This document shows, one piece after another, positions 38,467 through 48,575 of a DNA stretch of 54,948 nt. How positions within the stretch are numbered: position 1 is the stretch's first letter; every line of letters begins with the position of its first letter. The position numbers were made by a program, and so were the translations under genes. Below the pieces are notes generated by a model. The model was not told where the DNA came from. It did not search any database and saw nothing but the letters and a program-made list of their open reading frames with translations. The stretch comes from Roseovarius pacificus (GTDB lineage Bacteria > Pseudomonadota > Alphaproteobacteria > Rhodobacterales > Rhodobacteraceae), in the NCBI RefSeq assembly GCF_900142665.1, contig NZ_FRBR01000017.1, forward strand, positions 1 through 54,948. The letters are read 5' to 3'.

Positions 38467-38898
38467 ATGAACGACGACAATTCTCACCTGTTCGAAGCGC
38501 CTTCGGCGATAGCGACCCATCTGGGAATCGAGATGACCGGCTGGCGCAAAGGCTGGGCACGGGTCGAGACCGCCAATTCCCCGAATATCCAAAACCGCCA
38601 GGGGCTGCCTCATGGTGGCCTGCACGCGACATTGCTGGACACCGCGATGGGCTTTGCCGGATGTTTCACGGGCGATCCGAACCTGCACCAGATGGCGCTG
38701 ACGCTCTCGATGACCGTGAACTACCTGGGGCAAGCGCAGGGGGAGCGGCTGATTGCGACAGCCCGTGTCACCGGCGGCGGGCGCAAGACATATTTTGCCG
38801 AAAGCGAGGTGCGCGACGAAACCGGCGCGCTGCTTGCGACGGCAACCGGGGTTTTCCGTTATCGCGGTGCACCTTATCGCGACACACCCCCGGACTGA
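38467..38898 (+). CDS. PaaI-type hotdog thioesterase
   Basis: This 143-residue protein has the hotdog fold. NRQGLPHGGLHATLLDTAMGFAG contains the HGG motif of PaaI/YbgC-type acyl-CoA thioesterases. The central beta strands MTVNYLGQAQGERLIATARVTGGGRKTYFAES are also typical. It probably hydrolyses aryl- or acyl-CoA esters. No phenylacetate genes are nearby. It converges on the phnM-like gene with 4 bases between. Confidence 0.88.
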   Translation: MNDDNSHLFEAPSAIATHLGIEMTGWRKGWARVETANSPNIQNRQGLPHGGLHATLLDTAMGFAGCFTGDPNLHQMALTLSMTVNYLGQAQGERLIATARVTGGGRKTYFAESEVRDETGALLATATGVFRYRGAPYRDTPPD

Positions 38899-38902
38899 TC
38901 GC

Positions 38903-40051
38903 TCAGGCCAGAAAGCGGCGCGCGGCCTCTCCGCTCAGGTAACTGATCTGACCGCCTGAAAGGGTGGCGCAGACATTGCAGGTTTCGGCGTCCAGAACGA
39001 CCAGATCAGCCCGGTTGCCAGCTGTCAACTCGCCCCTGTCCGCCAATCCCAAGACTCGGGCCGGGCCGCTGGAGATCAATCCCCAGGCTCCGGCCAGATC
39101 CAGAACGCCGCTGTCCGCCAGTTGCAGCGCGGCACGGCGCAACGAAGGGTAATGATAGTCCGACGCCAAAGCATCGCAATAGCCCATCACCACCAGATCC
39201 GTTGCGCTGACATTGCCCTTGTGCGACCCGCCCCGCACCGTGTTGGGCGCGCCCAGCAACACCGCATCGCCCGCGCCATGCGCGGCTTCGGCAGCCTCCA
39301 GGGTTTCGGGAAACTCGGCAATCCGCACCCCGCGCGCACGCCAGTTGGCACGATCGTCCGCAGTATGATCGTCATGGCTGCCCAACAGAACCCCACGCGC
39401 CGTCAGATCGGCGCAAAGCTCGTCCAGCATGGCAGGCACCTCGTCCATTCCGGCATGCAACGCCTGCATGTATTCCAGATGCTTTTCCGGGTTCCGTCCG
39501 ATCCGCAGGGCCTGCCCTGTCAGGCGCGGCGGGCGTTTGCCCCTGGCCAGTTCCTCGTGCGGCAGGTGATCGTTGAACACCAGATAGGGAATGCGATGCG
39601 CCGCCACCATCTCGGTCACTGCCGGATATTCCCCGGTCATCGAGATTTCGAACCGCAATTGCGGGCGCATGTCGGTCACCAGACGATCACGCACCTGCTC
39701 CAGCGTAGCAAAGACACGACCGGCAAATTCCGCCCCGCGCATCCCCCCTTCCCAACTGTAGAACTGTGCCAGAATAGCGGTGGTGATCCCGCTTGCCGCC
39801 AGTTCGGCCTCGGTCGCGATCAGGCCCTGATCCAGATCCTTCATCGCACCACGGCGAGGCGCGAGGTGCTTTTCAAAGGCGTCGCCGTGAATATCCACGA
39901 TACCGGGCATCACCATGAACCCGCTCAGGTCCACATCGCGCGCCTTGCCGCCATCGACGATGCGCCCACCGGCCAGCGCCAGCGGCTGATCGGCCAGGCC
40001 ATCAGAGGTCAGCACCTGCGCACCGACCAGTCGCAAATCGGGCATCGTCAT
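38903..40051 (-). CDS. phnM: PhnM-like alpha-D-ribose 1-methylphosphonate 5-triphosphate diphosphatase
   Basis: This amidohydrolase of 382 residues is of the PhnM family, which releases pyrophosphate from ribose 1-methylphosphonate 5-triphosphate in the C-P lyase pathway. Metal-binding motifs are [19 protein letters not shown] and [14 protein letters not shown]. Other signatures are ASDYHYPS and the terminal ADLVVLDAE. The rest of the phn cluster is not in the window, so this is an orphan copy here. It overlaps the downstream lipase by 4 bases. Confidence 0.87.
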   Translation of the reverse strand: MTMPDLRLVGAQVLTSDGLADQPLALAGGRIVDGGKARDVDLSGFMVMPGIVDIHGDAFEKHLAPRRGAMKDLDQGLIATEAELAASGITTAILAQFYSWEGGMRGAEFAGRVFATLEQVRDRLVTDMRPQLRFEISMTGEYPAVTEMVAAHRIPYLVFNDHLPHEELARGKRPPRLTGQALRIGRNPEKHLEYMQALHAGMDEVPAMLDELCADLTARGVLLGSHDDHTADDRANWRARGVRIAEFPETLEAAEAAHGAGDAVLLGAPNTVRGGSHKGNVSATDLVVMGYCDALASDYHYPSLRRAALQLADSGVLDLAGAWGLISSGPARVLGLADRGELTAGNRADLVVLDAETCNVCATLSGGQISYLSGEAARRFLA

Positions 40052-40773
40052 TGTGATCCTCTCCGAAACAGATCGCCTATTCCCATCTCGTGATCGAACT
40101 TGCCGTCGCGCAAAAACGCTTCGGTCTGCGCGATCACCATGGGATTGTTCATCATAAATGTATGCGTGACCGGCAGGGTGATGTGATCGGCCATACCTTC
40201 GACGCGTGTCGAAGCGACCGAAACCTTGCCGTCATCCGCCCCCTCGATCAGGGTCGAGAAATACGGGTTGAGCGAGCGTGTGCCCGCGATCACCCCCAGT
40301 TCGAAATCCACCGGCGGCAATTGTTCGGGCACGCCGTCCTGCCCGGTCTCAAGCTGCATACTCGCAGGGCCGTTCAGCCACTCGAACAATTCCAGACCGC
40401 CCAGTTCGTCTACCAGTTCCGAACCGTGGTTCGGCGTCCCCAGCATGACAACGCGCCCCATTTTCTCGGGGCGATGGTCCTGCAACCAGAACCGCAGCAA
40501 AATCCCCCCCATCGAATGCGCGACGAAATGAATACGGGCATCCCCGCAGACCCGCACGGCATAGGGCAGTGTCTCTTCGGCCAGTTGCTGAATGTCCAGC
40601 TCGGTCGACGGATAGTCGGAACGAAACGTCGTATACCCCTGCGCCTGCAAGACCTCTTCCATGACGATGAAGGACGCATCGGTACGCGCCAGCCCATGCA
40701 GCAAGACAACGCAATCGGCCAGCGCAGCGGGCGCTGACAGGATCACGGCAAGGGTGGCAAGGATCGCTTTCAT
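40048..40773 (-). CDS. Secreted alpha/beta-hydrolase (lipase/esterase-like)
   Basis: This 241-residue protein has a signal peptide ([19 protein letters not shown]) and an alpha/beta-hydrolase fold of the triacylglycerol lipase type. The oxyanion loop is LLHGLAR near residue 24 and the nucleophile elbow AHSMGG carries S87. A late His (VTHTFMMNN) may complete the triad. The start at 40773 is preferred because it gives the signal peptide; the open frame upstream is not supported. It lies directly upstream of the phnM-like gene in the transcript and overlaps it by 4 bases. Confidence 0.82.
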   Translation of the reverse strand: MKAILATLAVILSAPAALADCVVLLHGLARTDASFIVMEEVLQAQGYTTFRSDYPSTELDIQQLAEETLPYAVRVCGDARIHFVAHSMGGILLRFWLQDHRPEKMGRVVMLGTPNHGSELVDELGGLELFEWLNGPASMQLETGQDGVPEQLPPVDFELGVIAGTRSLNPYFSTLIEGADDGKVSVASTRVEGMADHITLPVTHTFMMNNPMVIAQTEAFLRDGKFDHEMGIGDLFRRGSQ

Positions 40774-40942
40774 GCCGCTTGAGATAGGCTTATTTCCCCC
40801 GTTGCAACAGCCCCAATATCGCTTGAAAGGGGCGCATGTTCCCATGCCCGATGAGGGGGGCGAACACCCGGTAGCCCACCCAATCTCGCGTTTTGAGATG
40901 CTGTGGGCTATGATCCACCGGCAATATCGGTGAAGTAAGACG

Positions 40943-41443
40943 ATGAACAAGGCCTTTACCAAGGAAGAGGACGGCACGACGCCACAGCGCCTGCCCGACC
41001 TTCCGATCAGCGAGCACCCCAATCACGTCACTCCGCGAGGATTGGCGCAACTCAAAGCGCGTGCTGACAAACTGGAGGCCGAGATCGCCCGCCTGCGTGC
41101 AAATCGCGACTATATGGCTGACAGCTATCCATTGGCCGTGGCCGAACGCGACCTGCGTTATGTCGAGGCCCGGCTGGCTTCGGCCATTCTGGTCGAACCA
41201 CCCGAAGACCCACCCGGCCATGTCAGTTTTGGCGCCACTGTGACGGTCGTGGATGAGGACGGCATCGAGACATCCTACACCATCGTGGGCGAGGATGAAT
41301 CCGACCCCAATCAGCATCTGATCGCAGCCTTTTCACCGCTTGCGCGGGCATTGATGGAGGCCCGTGTCGGCGACGTGGTGGAATGGCCCAGGCCCTCGGG
41401 GCTTGTCGAACTGGAAGTTCTGGCGATTTCTTTTGAGGGGTGA
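40943..41443 (+). CDS. GreA/GreB family transcription elongation factor
   Basis: This 166-residue protein has an N-terminal coiled coil (about 27-85; [24 protein letters not shown]), with acidic residues at the tip replaced in part. The C-terminal FKBP-like domain contains [15 protein letters not shown] and [23 protein letters not shown]. Gre factors rescue backtracked RNA polymerase by stimulating transcript cleavage. It differs from canonical GreA in its longer N-terminus and may be a paralogue. Confidence 0.85.
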   Translation: MNKAFTKEEDGTTPQRLPDLPISEHPNHVTPRGLAQLKARADKLEAEIARLRANRDYMADSYPLAVAERDLRYVEARLASAILVEPPEDPPGHVSFGATVTVVDEDGIETSYTIVGEDESDPNQHLIAAFSPLARALMEARVGDVVEWPRPSGLVELEVLAISFEG

Positions 41444-41448
41444 GGCGC

Positions 41449-41937
41449 TCAAAGGGCCTCGAAGGGTTTGGGATACACAAGCGTTTCGCGCGGCGCATCG
41501 GTTCCCGGACCGGCCAGCAGCGTGTGGTCCAGAGGATAAGGCGACCCAAACCGTGCGGCGCGCCCGGCGCTGAAACCCGCCTTGCCGTAGAATTCGGGCT
41601 GGCCCAGCACCACCACATAAGTGCCACTCAGACGCGCCCATTCCGTCAACTGGCCGATCATCCGCTTGCCGTGCCGCATCCCTTGCCAGTCAGGGTGGAT
41701 CGCCACCGGAGCAAGACACAACCAACCCTTGGGCCGGATGAAACGCGACAGGGCGTAATACCCGATAATCTCGCCCTCACAGGGCAAAACCATCTCGCCC
41801 GCCATCGCACCGCATTTGCGCAGGGCCGCAACCAGCCGCGCCTCATCAGCGCCGCCAAAAGCAAGACGCAGCAGGGCCTCGACACCGGCCTCCTCGCCGC
41901 GGCGCATTTCTCGGGTGAAACCGGGGGCTTTGGTCAT
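41449..41937 (-). CDS. GNAT family N-acetyltransferase
   Basis: This 162-residue protein has the YhbS-like GNAT layout. EMVLPCEGEIIGYYALS is followed by LAPVAIHPDWQGMRHGKRMI (acetyl-CoA loop) and VVLGQPEFYGKAGF. The catalysed acetylation is unknown. It converges on the Gre-like gene with 5 bases between stops, and lies just past the groEL terminator. Confidence 0.85.
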   Translation of the reverse strand: MTKAPGFTREMRRGEEAGVEALLRLAFGGADEARLVAALRKCGAMAGEMVLPCEGEIIGYYALSRFIRPKGWLCLAPVAIHPDWQGMRHGKRMIGQLTEWARLSGTYVVVLGQPEFYGKAGFSAGRAARFGSPYPLDHTLLAGPGTDAPRETLVYPKPFEAL

Positions 41938-41948
41938 CGCATCCTCGC

Positions 41949-41977
41949 AAAGAAAAGGAGCCGCCCCGAAAGGCGAC
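41949..41977 (-). terminator. Intrinsic terminator after groEL
   Basis: On the minus strand, GTCGCC and GGCGGC (41972-41977 and 41960-41965) form a stem around a six-base loop. The run TCCTTTTCTTT follows. It lies 31 bases past the groEL stop. Confidence 0.6.
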
Positions 41978-42007
41978 CCCGATCCGTTAGCACAGATGTG
42001 CGGATGA

Positions 42008-43663
<1,656 letters not shown>

Positions 43664-43699
43664 CTATCAGTTCAGTAGTGTGCGTTACGGATAAGGCGA

Positions 43700-43987
43700 T
43701 CAGGACATTACGCCCAGGATATCGCTTTCCTTCATGATCAGCAGCTCTTCACCATCGAGGGTGATCTCGGTGCCCGACCATTTGCCGAACAGCACGGTGT
43801 CACCGGCTTTCACGGCCATCTCGATCAGTTCGCCGCTGTCCTTGCGGCCGCCTTCGCCAACGGCGACGACTTCGCCCTGCTGGGGCTTTTCCTTGGCGCT
43901 GTCGGGGATGATCAGGCCGCCTGCGGTTTTCTCTTCGCTTTCAACGCGGCGGACGAGCACGCGGTCATGCAGCGGTTTGAATGCCAT
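43700..43987 (-). CDS. groS: Co-chaperonin GroES (10 kDa)
   Basis: GroES forms the heptameric lid of GroEL. The 95 residues match the family length. They contain [14 protein letters not shown], the mobile loop [20 protein letters not shown] and the C-terminal [19 protein letters not shown] chose the ATG at 43987 (MAFKPLHD), preceded by AAGGAG. The leader contains a CIRCE element 55 bases upstream, indicating HrcA control. Confidence 0.97.
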   Translation of the reverse strand: MAFKPLHDRVLVRRVESEEKTAGGLIIPDSAKEKPQQGEVVAVGEGGRKDSGELIEMAVKAGDTVLFGKWSGTEITLDGEELLIMKESDILGVMS

Positions 43988-44041
43988 GTCTTTGGCTCCT
44001 TGGCTCAAAGTTTCTCCCTAAATGGCCCCGTCATGGGGCCG

Positions 44042-44068
44042 TTAGCACTCCTCGCATTCGAGTGCTAA
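44042..44068. promoter_or_regulatory. CIRCE operator
   Basis: TTAGCACTC-N9-GAGTGCTAA is a perfect match to the consensus CIRCE inverted repeat, the binding site of the heat-shock repressor HrcA. It lies at the expected transcription start of groES-groEL. hrcA itself is not in the window. Confidence 0.98.
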
Positions 44069-44075
44069 CGGCGCA

Positions 44076-44104
44076 TAGCTAAGGAGGTCCGCGAAAGCTG
44101 TCAA
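44076..44104 (-). promoter_or_regulatory. Sigma70 promoter of groES-groEL
   Basis: On the minus strand, a perfect -35 TTGACA (44099-44104) is followed after 17 bases by TAGCTA (44076-44081). Transcription would start at or next to the CIRCE element, so bound HrcA would block initiation. No sigma32-type promoter was recognised. Confidence 0.85.
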
Positions 44105-44189
44105 CAAGTCCGGCAAAATTTTTTGGAACTCCGATTGCAGGCCGGTACACGGCGCTCTAGCCTGTCCGCGTTCCCAGCCGGAGAAGACG

Positions 44190-45167
44190 ATGCTGCGTGT
44201 ACTGATCATTCTGGTCCTGAGTCTGCACCCCCTTACCGCCTTCGCCCGCTGCGAAGGCACCGACCTGATTGCAGCCATGCCCAAGGCCGAACGCGATGCG
44301 CTCGAATCGCAGGCCGCCGCAATGCCGCATTCCGAAGGATTGCTGTGGCAGGCCACCCGTGGCGACACGCGGATCACGCTTTTCGGCACGTACCATTTCC
44401 CGCACGATGAAACGCTGCGGCATCTCGAGAACCTGAAACCGATGATCCAGACCGCCGGAGCCGTCTATCTGGAAGTCTCGAACGACGATCAGTCCGCAAT
44501 GGAACGCGCGCTGGCCGAAGACCCCTCGTTGATGTTCATCACGGAGGGCAAAACCCTGCCAGACCTGCTGGAAGAGGACGAGTGGCAGCGTTTCTCGGAC
44601 GAAATGCGCGCCCGCACCATCCCGCCGTTCTTTGCGGCCAAGTTCAAACCGGTCTGGGCCGCGATGATGCTGGGCATCGGCCCGTGCGAGGCGCGCAACG
44701 GCGCGATGGGCGGTGCGGGGATCGACAAACTGATCGGCGATCATGCCGCCTCTCTTGGCACTCCGTCCCGGTCTCTGGAAGATTTTCGCACCTTGCTGGA
44801 GATGCTCGACAGCTTCCCAATGGACGAGCAACTCGACATGATCCGCTTGTTTTTTGCCTGGCCCGGAAATCCCGACGACATGGCGTATACCCTGCGGCAA
44901 CGTTATCTGAATCAGGAAATCGCCCTGATCTGGAGCTATTCGCGCGCCGTCTCGGTCACGTTCGGCGGCGACACCGCACAAGAAGACTTCGAGCGGTTCG
45001 AACGCCTGCTGCTGACCGACCGCAACACCGGCTGGATCGACGTTCTGCTGAATGCGCCCGAAGACGTCCTGTTCGCCGCCGTCGGCGCGGCCCACCTGCC
45101 CGGCGAGAACGGTGTTCTGCACCTGTTGGAGAACGAGGGTTTCACGATCGAGCGCCTGCCGTTCTGA
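44190..45167 (+). CDS. TraB/GumN family protein, exported
   Basis: This 325-residue protein has a signal peptide (MLRVLIILVLSLHPLTAFA). The TraB/GumN domain follows: RITLFGTYHFPHDETLRHLE (with the first conserved GxxH pair), later NTGWIDVLLNAPEDVLFAAVGAAHLPGENGVL with the second GxxH. Related proteins are proposed metalloproteases because of the two GxxH motifs. The role in this genus is unknown. It is divergent from groES. Confidence 0.85.
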   Translation: MLRVLIILVLSLHPLTAFARCEGTDLIAAMPKAERDALESQAAAMPHSEGLLWQATRGDTRITLFGTYHFPHDETLRHLENLKPMIQTAGAVYLEVSNDDQSAMERALAEDPSLMFITEGKTLPDLLEEDEWQRFSDEMRARTIPPFFAAKFKPVWAAMMLGIGPCEARNGAMGGAGIDKLIGDHAASLGTPSRSLEDFRTLLEMLDSFPMDEQLDMIRLFFAWPGNPDDMAYTLRQRYLNQEIALIWSYSRAVSVTFGGDTAQEDFERFERLLLTDRNTGWIDVLLNAPEDVLFAAVGAAHLPGENGVLHLLENEGFTIERLPF

Positions 45168-45308
45168 AATATCCATCCACCGATCATCCGGCGGTCGGCA
45201 AACCCCGGCCGATCCGCGCCGCCGCAGCGCGGCATGGATGGGTGACAAGCACGGATCATGCCCCTATAAGGCGCGCAAATCCGTTCCAAACGTTCAAGGA
45301 CAGCGACA

Positions 45309-46229
45309 ATGACGCAACTCGTTTTCGGCCATAAATCCCCCGATACCGATTCCACCGGCTCGCCCATTGTCTGGGCCTGGTACCTCAACGAGGTTCAGGG
45401 CACCAAGGCAGAGCCCGTTCTGCTGGGCGAACCCAACACCGAAGCCGCCTTCATGCTGGACAAGTGGAACCTGCCCAAACCGCGCATCATCGACGATGTC
45501 GAAGCCGATCAGCCCTGCGTGATCGTCGACACCAACAACCCCGCCGAACTGCCCGCATCCATCAACGATGCCGATGTGCGTGCGATCATCGACCATCACA
45601 AACTGGTCGGCGGCCTGGAAACCAAAGGCCCCATCGACATCACCGTGCGCCCGCTGGCCTGCACAGCGACAATTCTGGTCGACCTGATGGGCGATGACGC
45701 CGCCAAAATGCCCGAAGCTATCAAAGGCGCGGCGCTGACCTGCATCCTGTCCGACACGCTGGAATTCCGCAGCCCCACCACCACCGACCACGACCGTGAC
45801 GTCGCCACCAAGCTGGCCGCCGATCTGAACGTCAATATCGGCGATTACGCCGCCGAAATGTTTGCCGCCAAATCGGATGTCAGCGCCTTTTCCGACGCCG
45901 AATTGCTGCGTATGGATTCCAAGGAATATGCCGTGGGCGACACCAAGTTCCGGGTCAGCGTTCTGGAAACCACCGCGCCCGGCATGGTTCTGGACCGCAA
46001 GGCCAGCCTGATGGACAGCATGACCACCGTCGCAGGTGAGGATGGCGTCGATCAGGTTCTGCTGTTCGTGGTCGATATCCTCAACGAGGAAGCCACCCTG
46101 CTGGTGCCCAACGATCTGGTGAAAACCGTGGCCGAGAAATCCTTTGGCGCGAAAGTGGACGGCGACAGCGTCGTTCTGCCCGGCGTGATGAGCCGCAAGA
46201 AACAGATCATCCCGAACCTGGCCGTCTGA
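45309..46229 (+). CDS. ppaC: Manganese-dependent inorganic pyrophosphatase
   Basis: This family II (DHH-type) pyrophosphatase hydrolyses pyrophosphate to phosphate in the cytoplasm. The 306 residues show FGHKSPDTDSTGS (metal ligands H8, D12, D14), VIVDTNNPAEL, the DHH motif in AIIDHHKLVGG and the C-terminal phosphate-binding SRKKQ. Family II enzymes are unusual in Proteobacteria but known in this group. An efficient terminator follows. Confidence 0.94.
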   Translation: MTQLVFGHKSPDTDSTGSPIVWAWYLNEVQGTKAEPVLLGEPNTEAAFMLDKWNLPKPRIIDDVEADQPCVIVDTNNPAELPASINDADVRAIIDHHKLVGGLETKGPIDITVRPLACTATILVDLMGDDAAKMPEAIKGAALTCILSDTLEFRSPTTTDHDRDVATKLAADLNVNIGDYAAEMFAAKSDVSAFSDAELLRMDSKEYAVGDTKFRVSVLETTAPGMVLDRKASLMDSMTTVAGEDGVDQVLLFVVDILNEEATLLVPNDLVKTVAEKSFGAKVDGDSVVLPGVMSRKKQIIPNLAV

Positions 46230-46257
46230 ACTCACAAACGGTCTGCAAACAGATCAG

Positions 46258-46286
46258 CGCCCGCAGTTCCGGCTGCGGGCGTTTTT
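46258..46286 (+). terminator. Intrinsic terminator after ppaC
   Basis: A 9-bp stem (46258-46266 with 46273-46281) closes a 6-base loop and is followed by TTTTTC. It lies 29 bases past the ppaC stop and may also stop the converging flavin reductase transcript. Confidence 0.85.
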
Positions 46287-46293
46287 CATGCGC

Positions 46294-46785
46294 TCAACGG
46301 TCCGTCTTGGGACGAACGACATGAAACGCGCCGTGCATGTAGGTCAGCGGCTTTTCCCCGGCATTGGAAATACCCGTCACCGCACCAATACAGATCAGAT
46401 GAGTGCTGTGAATATAGCTTTGCTCAAGTCGGCAGGTAAACGCCGTGGCACGCGGCAGGATCGGCCCGAATTCGGTCGGCGTCACCTCGGTTCCATGGAA
46501 CCTGTCGGGCGTTTCATCGTCGAAAGCCCCGGCAAACCGCTGCGCCAGTTCGATTGCATCCTCGTGCAATACGTTGACCGTAAAAACACCATTGGCGGCA
46601 ACCGACTTGGCGATGCGGCTGTCGGTCTTGAGGCAAACCAGAACTGTCGGCGGATCAGCCGACAATGAGGTAAACGCGCTTACCGTGGCGCCCATATGCC
46701 CGGCCGGTCCATCGCTTGTCACCACGGTCACCGTGGCCGCCACCTGCCGCATGGCGGCCACGAAAGCATCGCGTGCCGCGCTCAT
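46294..46785 (-). CDS. Flavin reductase family protein
   Basis: This 163-residue protein resembles HpaC-type FMN reductases, which provide reduced flavin to two-component monooxygenases. Characteristic parts are TVTVVTSDGPAGHMGATVSAFTSLSADPPTVLVCLK, GVFTVNVLHED and TCRLEQSYIHSTHLICIGAV. The oxygenase partner is not nearby. The 275 bases upstream to the HAD hydrolase start hold no gene I can support. Confidence 0.88.
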   Translation of the reverse strand: MSAARDAFVAAMRQVAATVTVVTSDGPAGHMGATVSAFTSLSADPPTVLVCLKTDSRIAKSVAANGVFTVNVLHEDAIELAQRFAGAFDDETPDRFHGTEVTPTEFGPILPRATAFTCRLEQSYIHSTHLICIGAVTGISNAGEKPLTYMHGAFHVVRPKTDR

Positions 46786-47060
46786 GGCATTCCCTTCGCT
46801 TTCAACACAGCACTCCTCATCCCGCTCAGTCTCTCCTGTTCGTCAGACATCTGCCCGCTCAACGAGGTCCGGGCGTAAAGCGGAACCGGCATTCTTTCAA
46901 GACATAGACGGATTACCACTCTGCCCAAGAAATGAATCTGCAAACGTATGAAAACCTTATCGGCGCCGGGTAGAAAACACGAAGACAATTCCCTGTGGCC
47001 AATCCGTTGCCGCGCTGCCATAGCTAGGGAACCACTCCCACAATTCCCATACGAAGAACC

Positions 47061-47933
47061 ATGACCCAGATTATTCAATCGCTTTCCGAGATTTCAGACC
47101 GCTATGACGCGCTGTTCGTCGATCTGTGGGGCTGCGTGCACAATGGGGTGCGTGCCCTGCCCGCCGCCGTGACCGCCCTTCAGGCCTACCGTGAGTCCGG
47201 GGGCGTGGTGGTTCTGGTCACCAATTCGCCACGCCCGCGTCTTGGGGTGGAAAAGCAACTGGATCATTTCGGCGTGCCGCGCGATTGCTGGGACAGCATC
47301 GCCACCTCGGGCGACAGCGCCCGCGCCGCGATGTTCCGTGGCGTGGTCGGTGAAAAGGTCTATTTCATTGGAGAAGATCGCGACGCCAGGTTTTTCGAGC
47401 CCATGCAGGTCATCGAAGATCCGGTCGATGTGCGGATCGTACCTCTGGATCAGGCCGAGGGCATCGTCTGCACCGGCCCGTTCGACCCCACGGCCGATCC
47501 CGCCGTGTATCGCCCCGATTTCCTGTACGCCAAGCAGAAGGGGCTGAAACTGCTATGTGCCAACCCCGACATCGTCGTCGACAGGGGCGATCACCGTGAA
47601 TGGTGCGCCGGGGCCCTGGCGCGGCTCTATACCGAAATGGGCGGCGAAAGCCTGTATTTCGGCAAGCCCCATCCGCCGATCTACGATCTGGCCCGCCGCC
47701 GTCTGGCCGCAACCGGCCATGACGTGGAGAACGGCGCGATTCTGGCAATCGGAGACGGGATTCACACCGACATCGCTGGCGCCTTGGGGGAGGATATTGA
47801 TTCCCTGTTCATTTCCGGCGGGCTGGCAGCGACGGAAACCAGAACCTCGCACCAACCCGATGAAAAGGCGCTGATCGCCTTTCTGGAAAACGAGAAAATG
47901 CTTCCGACCTATACCATCGGGCAGCTTCGCTAG
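47061..47933 (+). CDS. TIGR01459 family HAD-type hydrolase
   Basis: This 290-residue protein of the HAD class IIA group has motif I as FVDLWGCVHNG (nucleophile D21, with Trp at the second Asp position), motif II in VVLVTNSPRP, the cap domain in 80-200 and the terminal motif LAIGDGIHTDIAGA. It probably dephosphorylates a small phosphometabolite. The DLWG variant is characteristic of this alphaproteobacterial subgroup. The gene stands alone. Confidence 0.9.
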   Translation: MTQIIQSLSEISDRYDALFVDLWGCVHNGVRALPAAVTALQAYRESGGVVVLVTNSPRPRLGVEKQLDHFGVPRDCWDSIATSGDSARAAMFRGVVGEKVYFIGEDRDARFFEPMQVIEDPVDVRIVPLDQAEGIVCTGPFDPTADPAVYRPDFLYAKQKGLKLLCANPDIVVDRGDHREWCAGALARLYTEMGGESLYFGKPHPPIYDLARRRLAATGHDVENGAILAIGDGIHTDIAGALGEDIDSLFISGGLAATETRTSHQPDEKALIAFLENEKMLPTYTIGQLR

Positions 47934-48035
47934 GTAAAATAGGCCTTGATTTTCTGCGCCCGCAAAGCAATAAAGTTCCAACATTTGACGCAATAGCGTC
48001 TCGATTATTACCCACCGACCAACCAGGAGGGTCGA

Positions 48036-48479
48036 ATGTTGGATAACTTGCCGCGCGGAACCATCACCATCGAAGAAATCGAGATGGGCATGACGCGCAG
48101 CCTGCGCAAAGTCGTGACGGACGAGGATATCGAAATGTTCGCGCAGGTGTCGACCGACCGAAACCCGGTCCATCTGGATGACGCCTATGCGCAGGATACG
48201 ATCTTCGAAGGGCGCATCGCACATGGCATGCTGACCGCCGGGCTGGTTTCAGCGGTGATCGGGGAACAGCTTCCGGGGCACGGCACCGTTTATATGGGCC
48301 AGACACTCAAGTTCCTCGGGCCGGTCCGCCCCGGCGACACGGTTTTCACCGAAGTCGAGGTCATCGGCATCGACCACGCCAAGCGGCGCGTGCAACTGGA
48401 TTGCCGTTGCCTTGTAAACGGTAAGAAGGTTCTGATCGGCGAGGCCACCGTTCTGGCCCCCTCGGGCAAATTCGACTGA
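48036..48479 (+). CDS. MaoC family (R)-hydratase
   Basis: This 147-residue hotdog protein has the hydratase 2 signature. The catalytic Asp and His lie in VSTDRNPVHLDDAYA, followed by GRIAHGMLTAGLVSAVIG. It likely hydrates (R)-specific enoyl-CoA, as PhaJ does, linking beta-oxidation to polyhydroxyalkanoate or acyl metabolism. An AGGAGG ribosome binding site precedes the start. An 11-bp repeat array begins 28 bases past the stop. Confidence 0.9.
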   Translation: MLDNLPRGTITIEEIEMGMTRSLRKVVTDEDIEMFAQVSTDRNPVHLDDAYAQDTIFEGRIAHGMLTAGLVSAVIGEQLPGHGTVYMGQTLKFLGPVRPGDTVFTEVEVIGIDHAKRRVQLDCRCLVNGKKVLIGEATVLAPSGKFD

Positions 48480-48506
48480 TCGGCACACTCGTACCAGTCC
48501 GGTCGC

Positions 48507-48546
48507 GCACCGACATCATACCGACACGATACCGACGTTATACCGA
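48507..48546. repeat. Four-unit 11-bp phased repeat (ATACCGA-N4)
   Basis: Cores start at 48507 (GCACCGA), 48518, 48529 and 48540 (all ATACCGA), again exactly 11 bases apart. Spacers are CATC, CACG and CGTT. The array lies between the converging maoC and ggt genes, 30 bases past the ggt stop, where no promoter is expected. Confidence 0.8.
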
Positions 48547-48575
48547 TACGGATTTATGGCTCGATTCGGGCCGGT

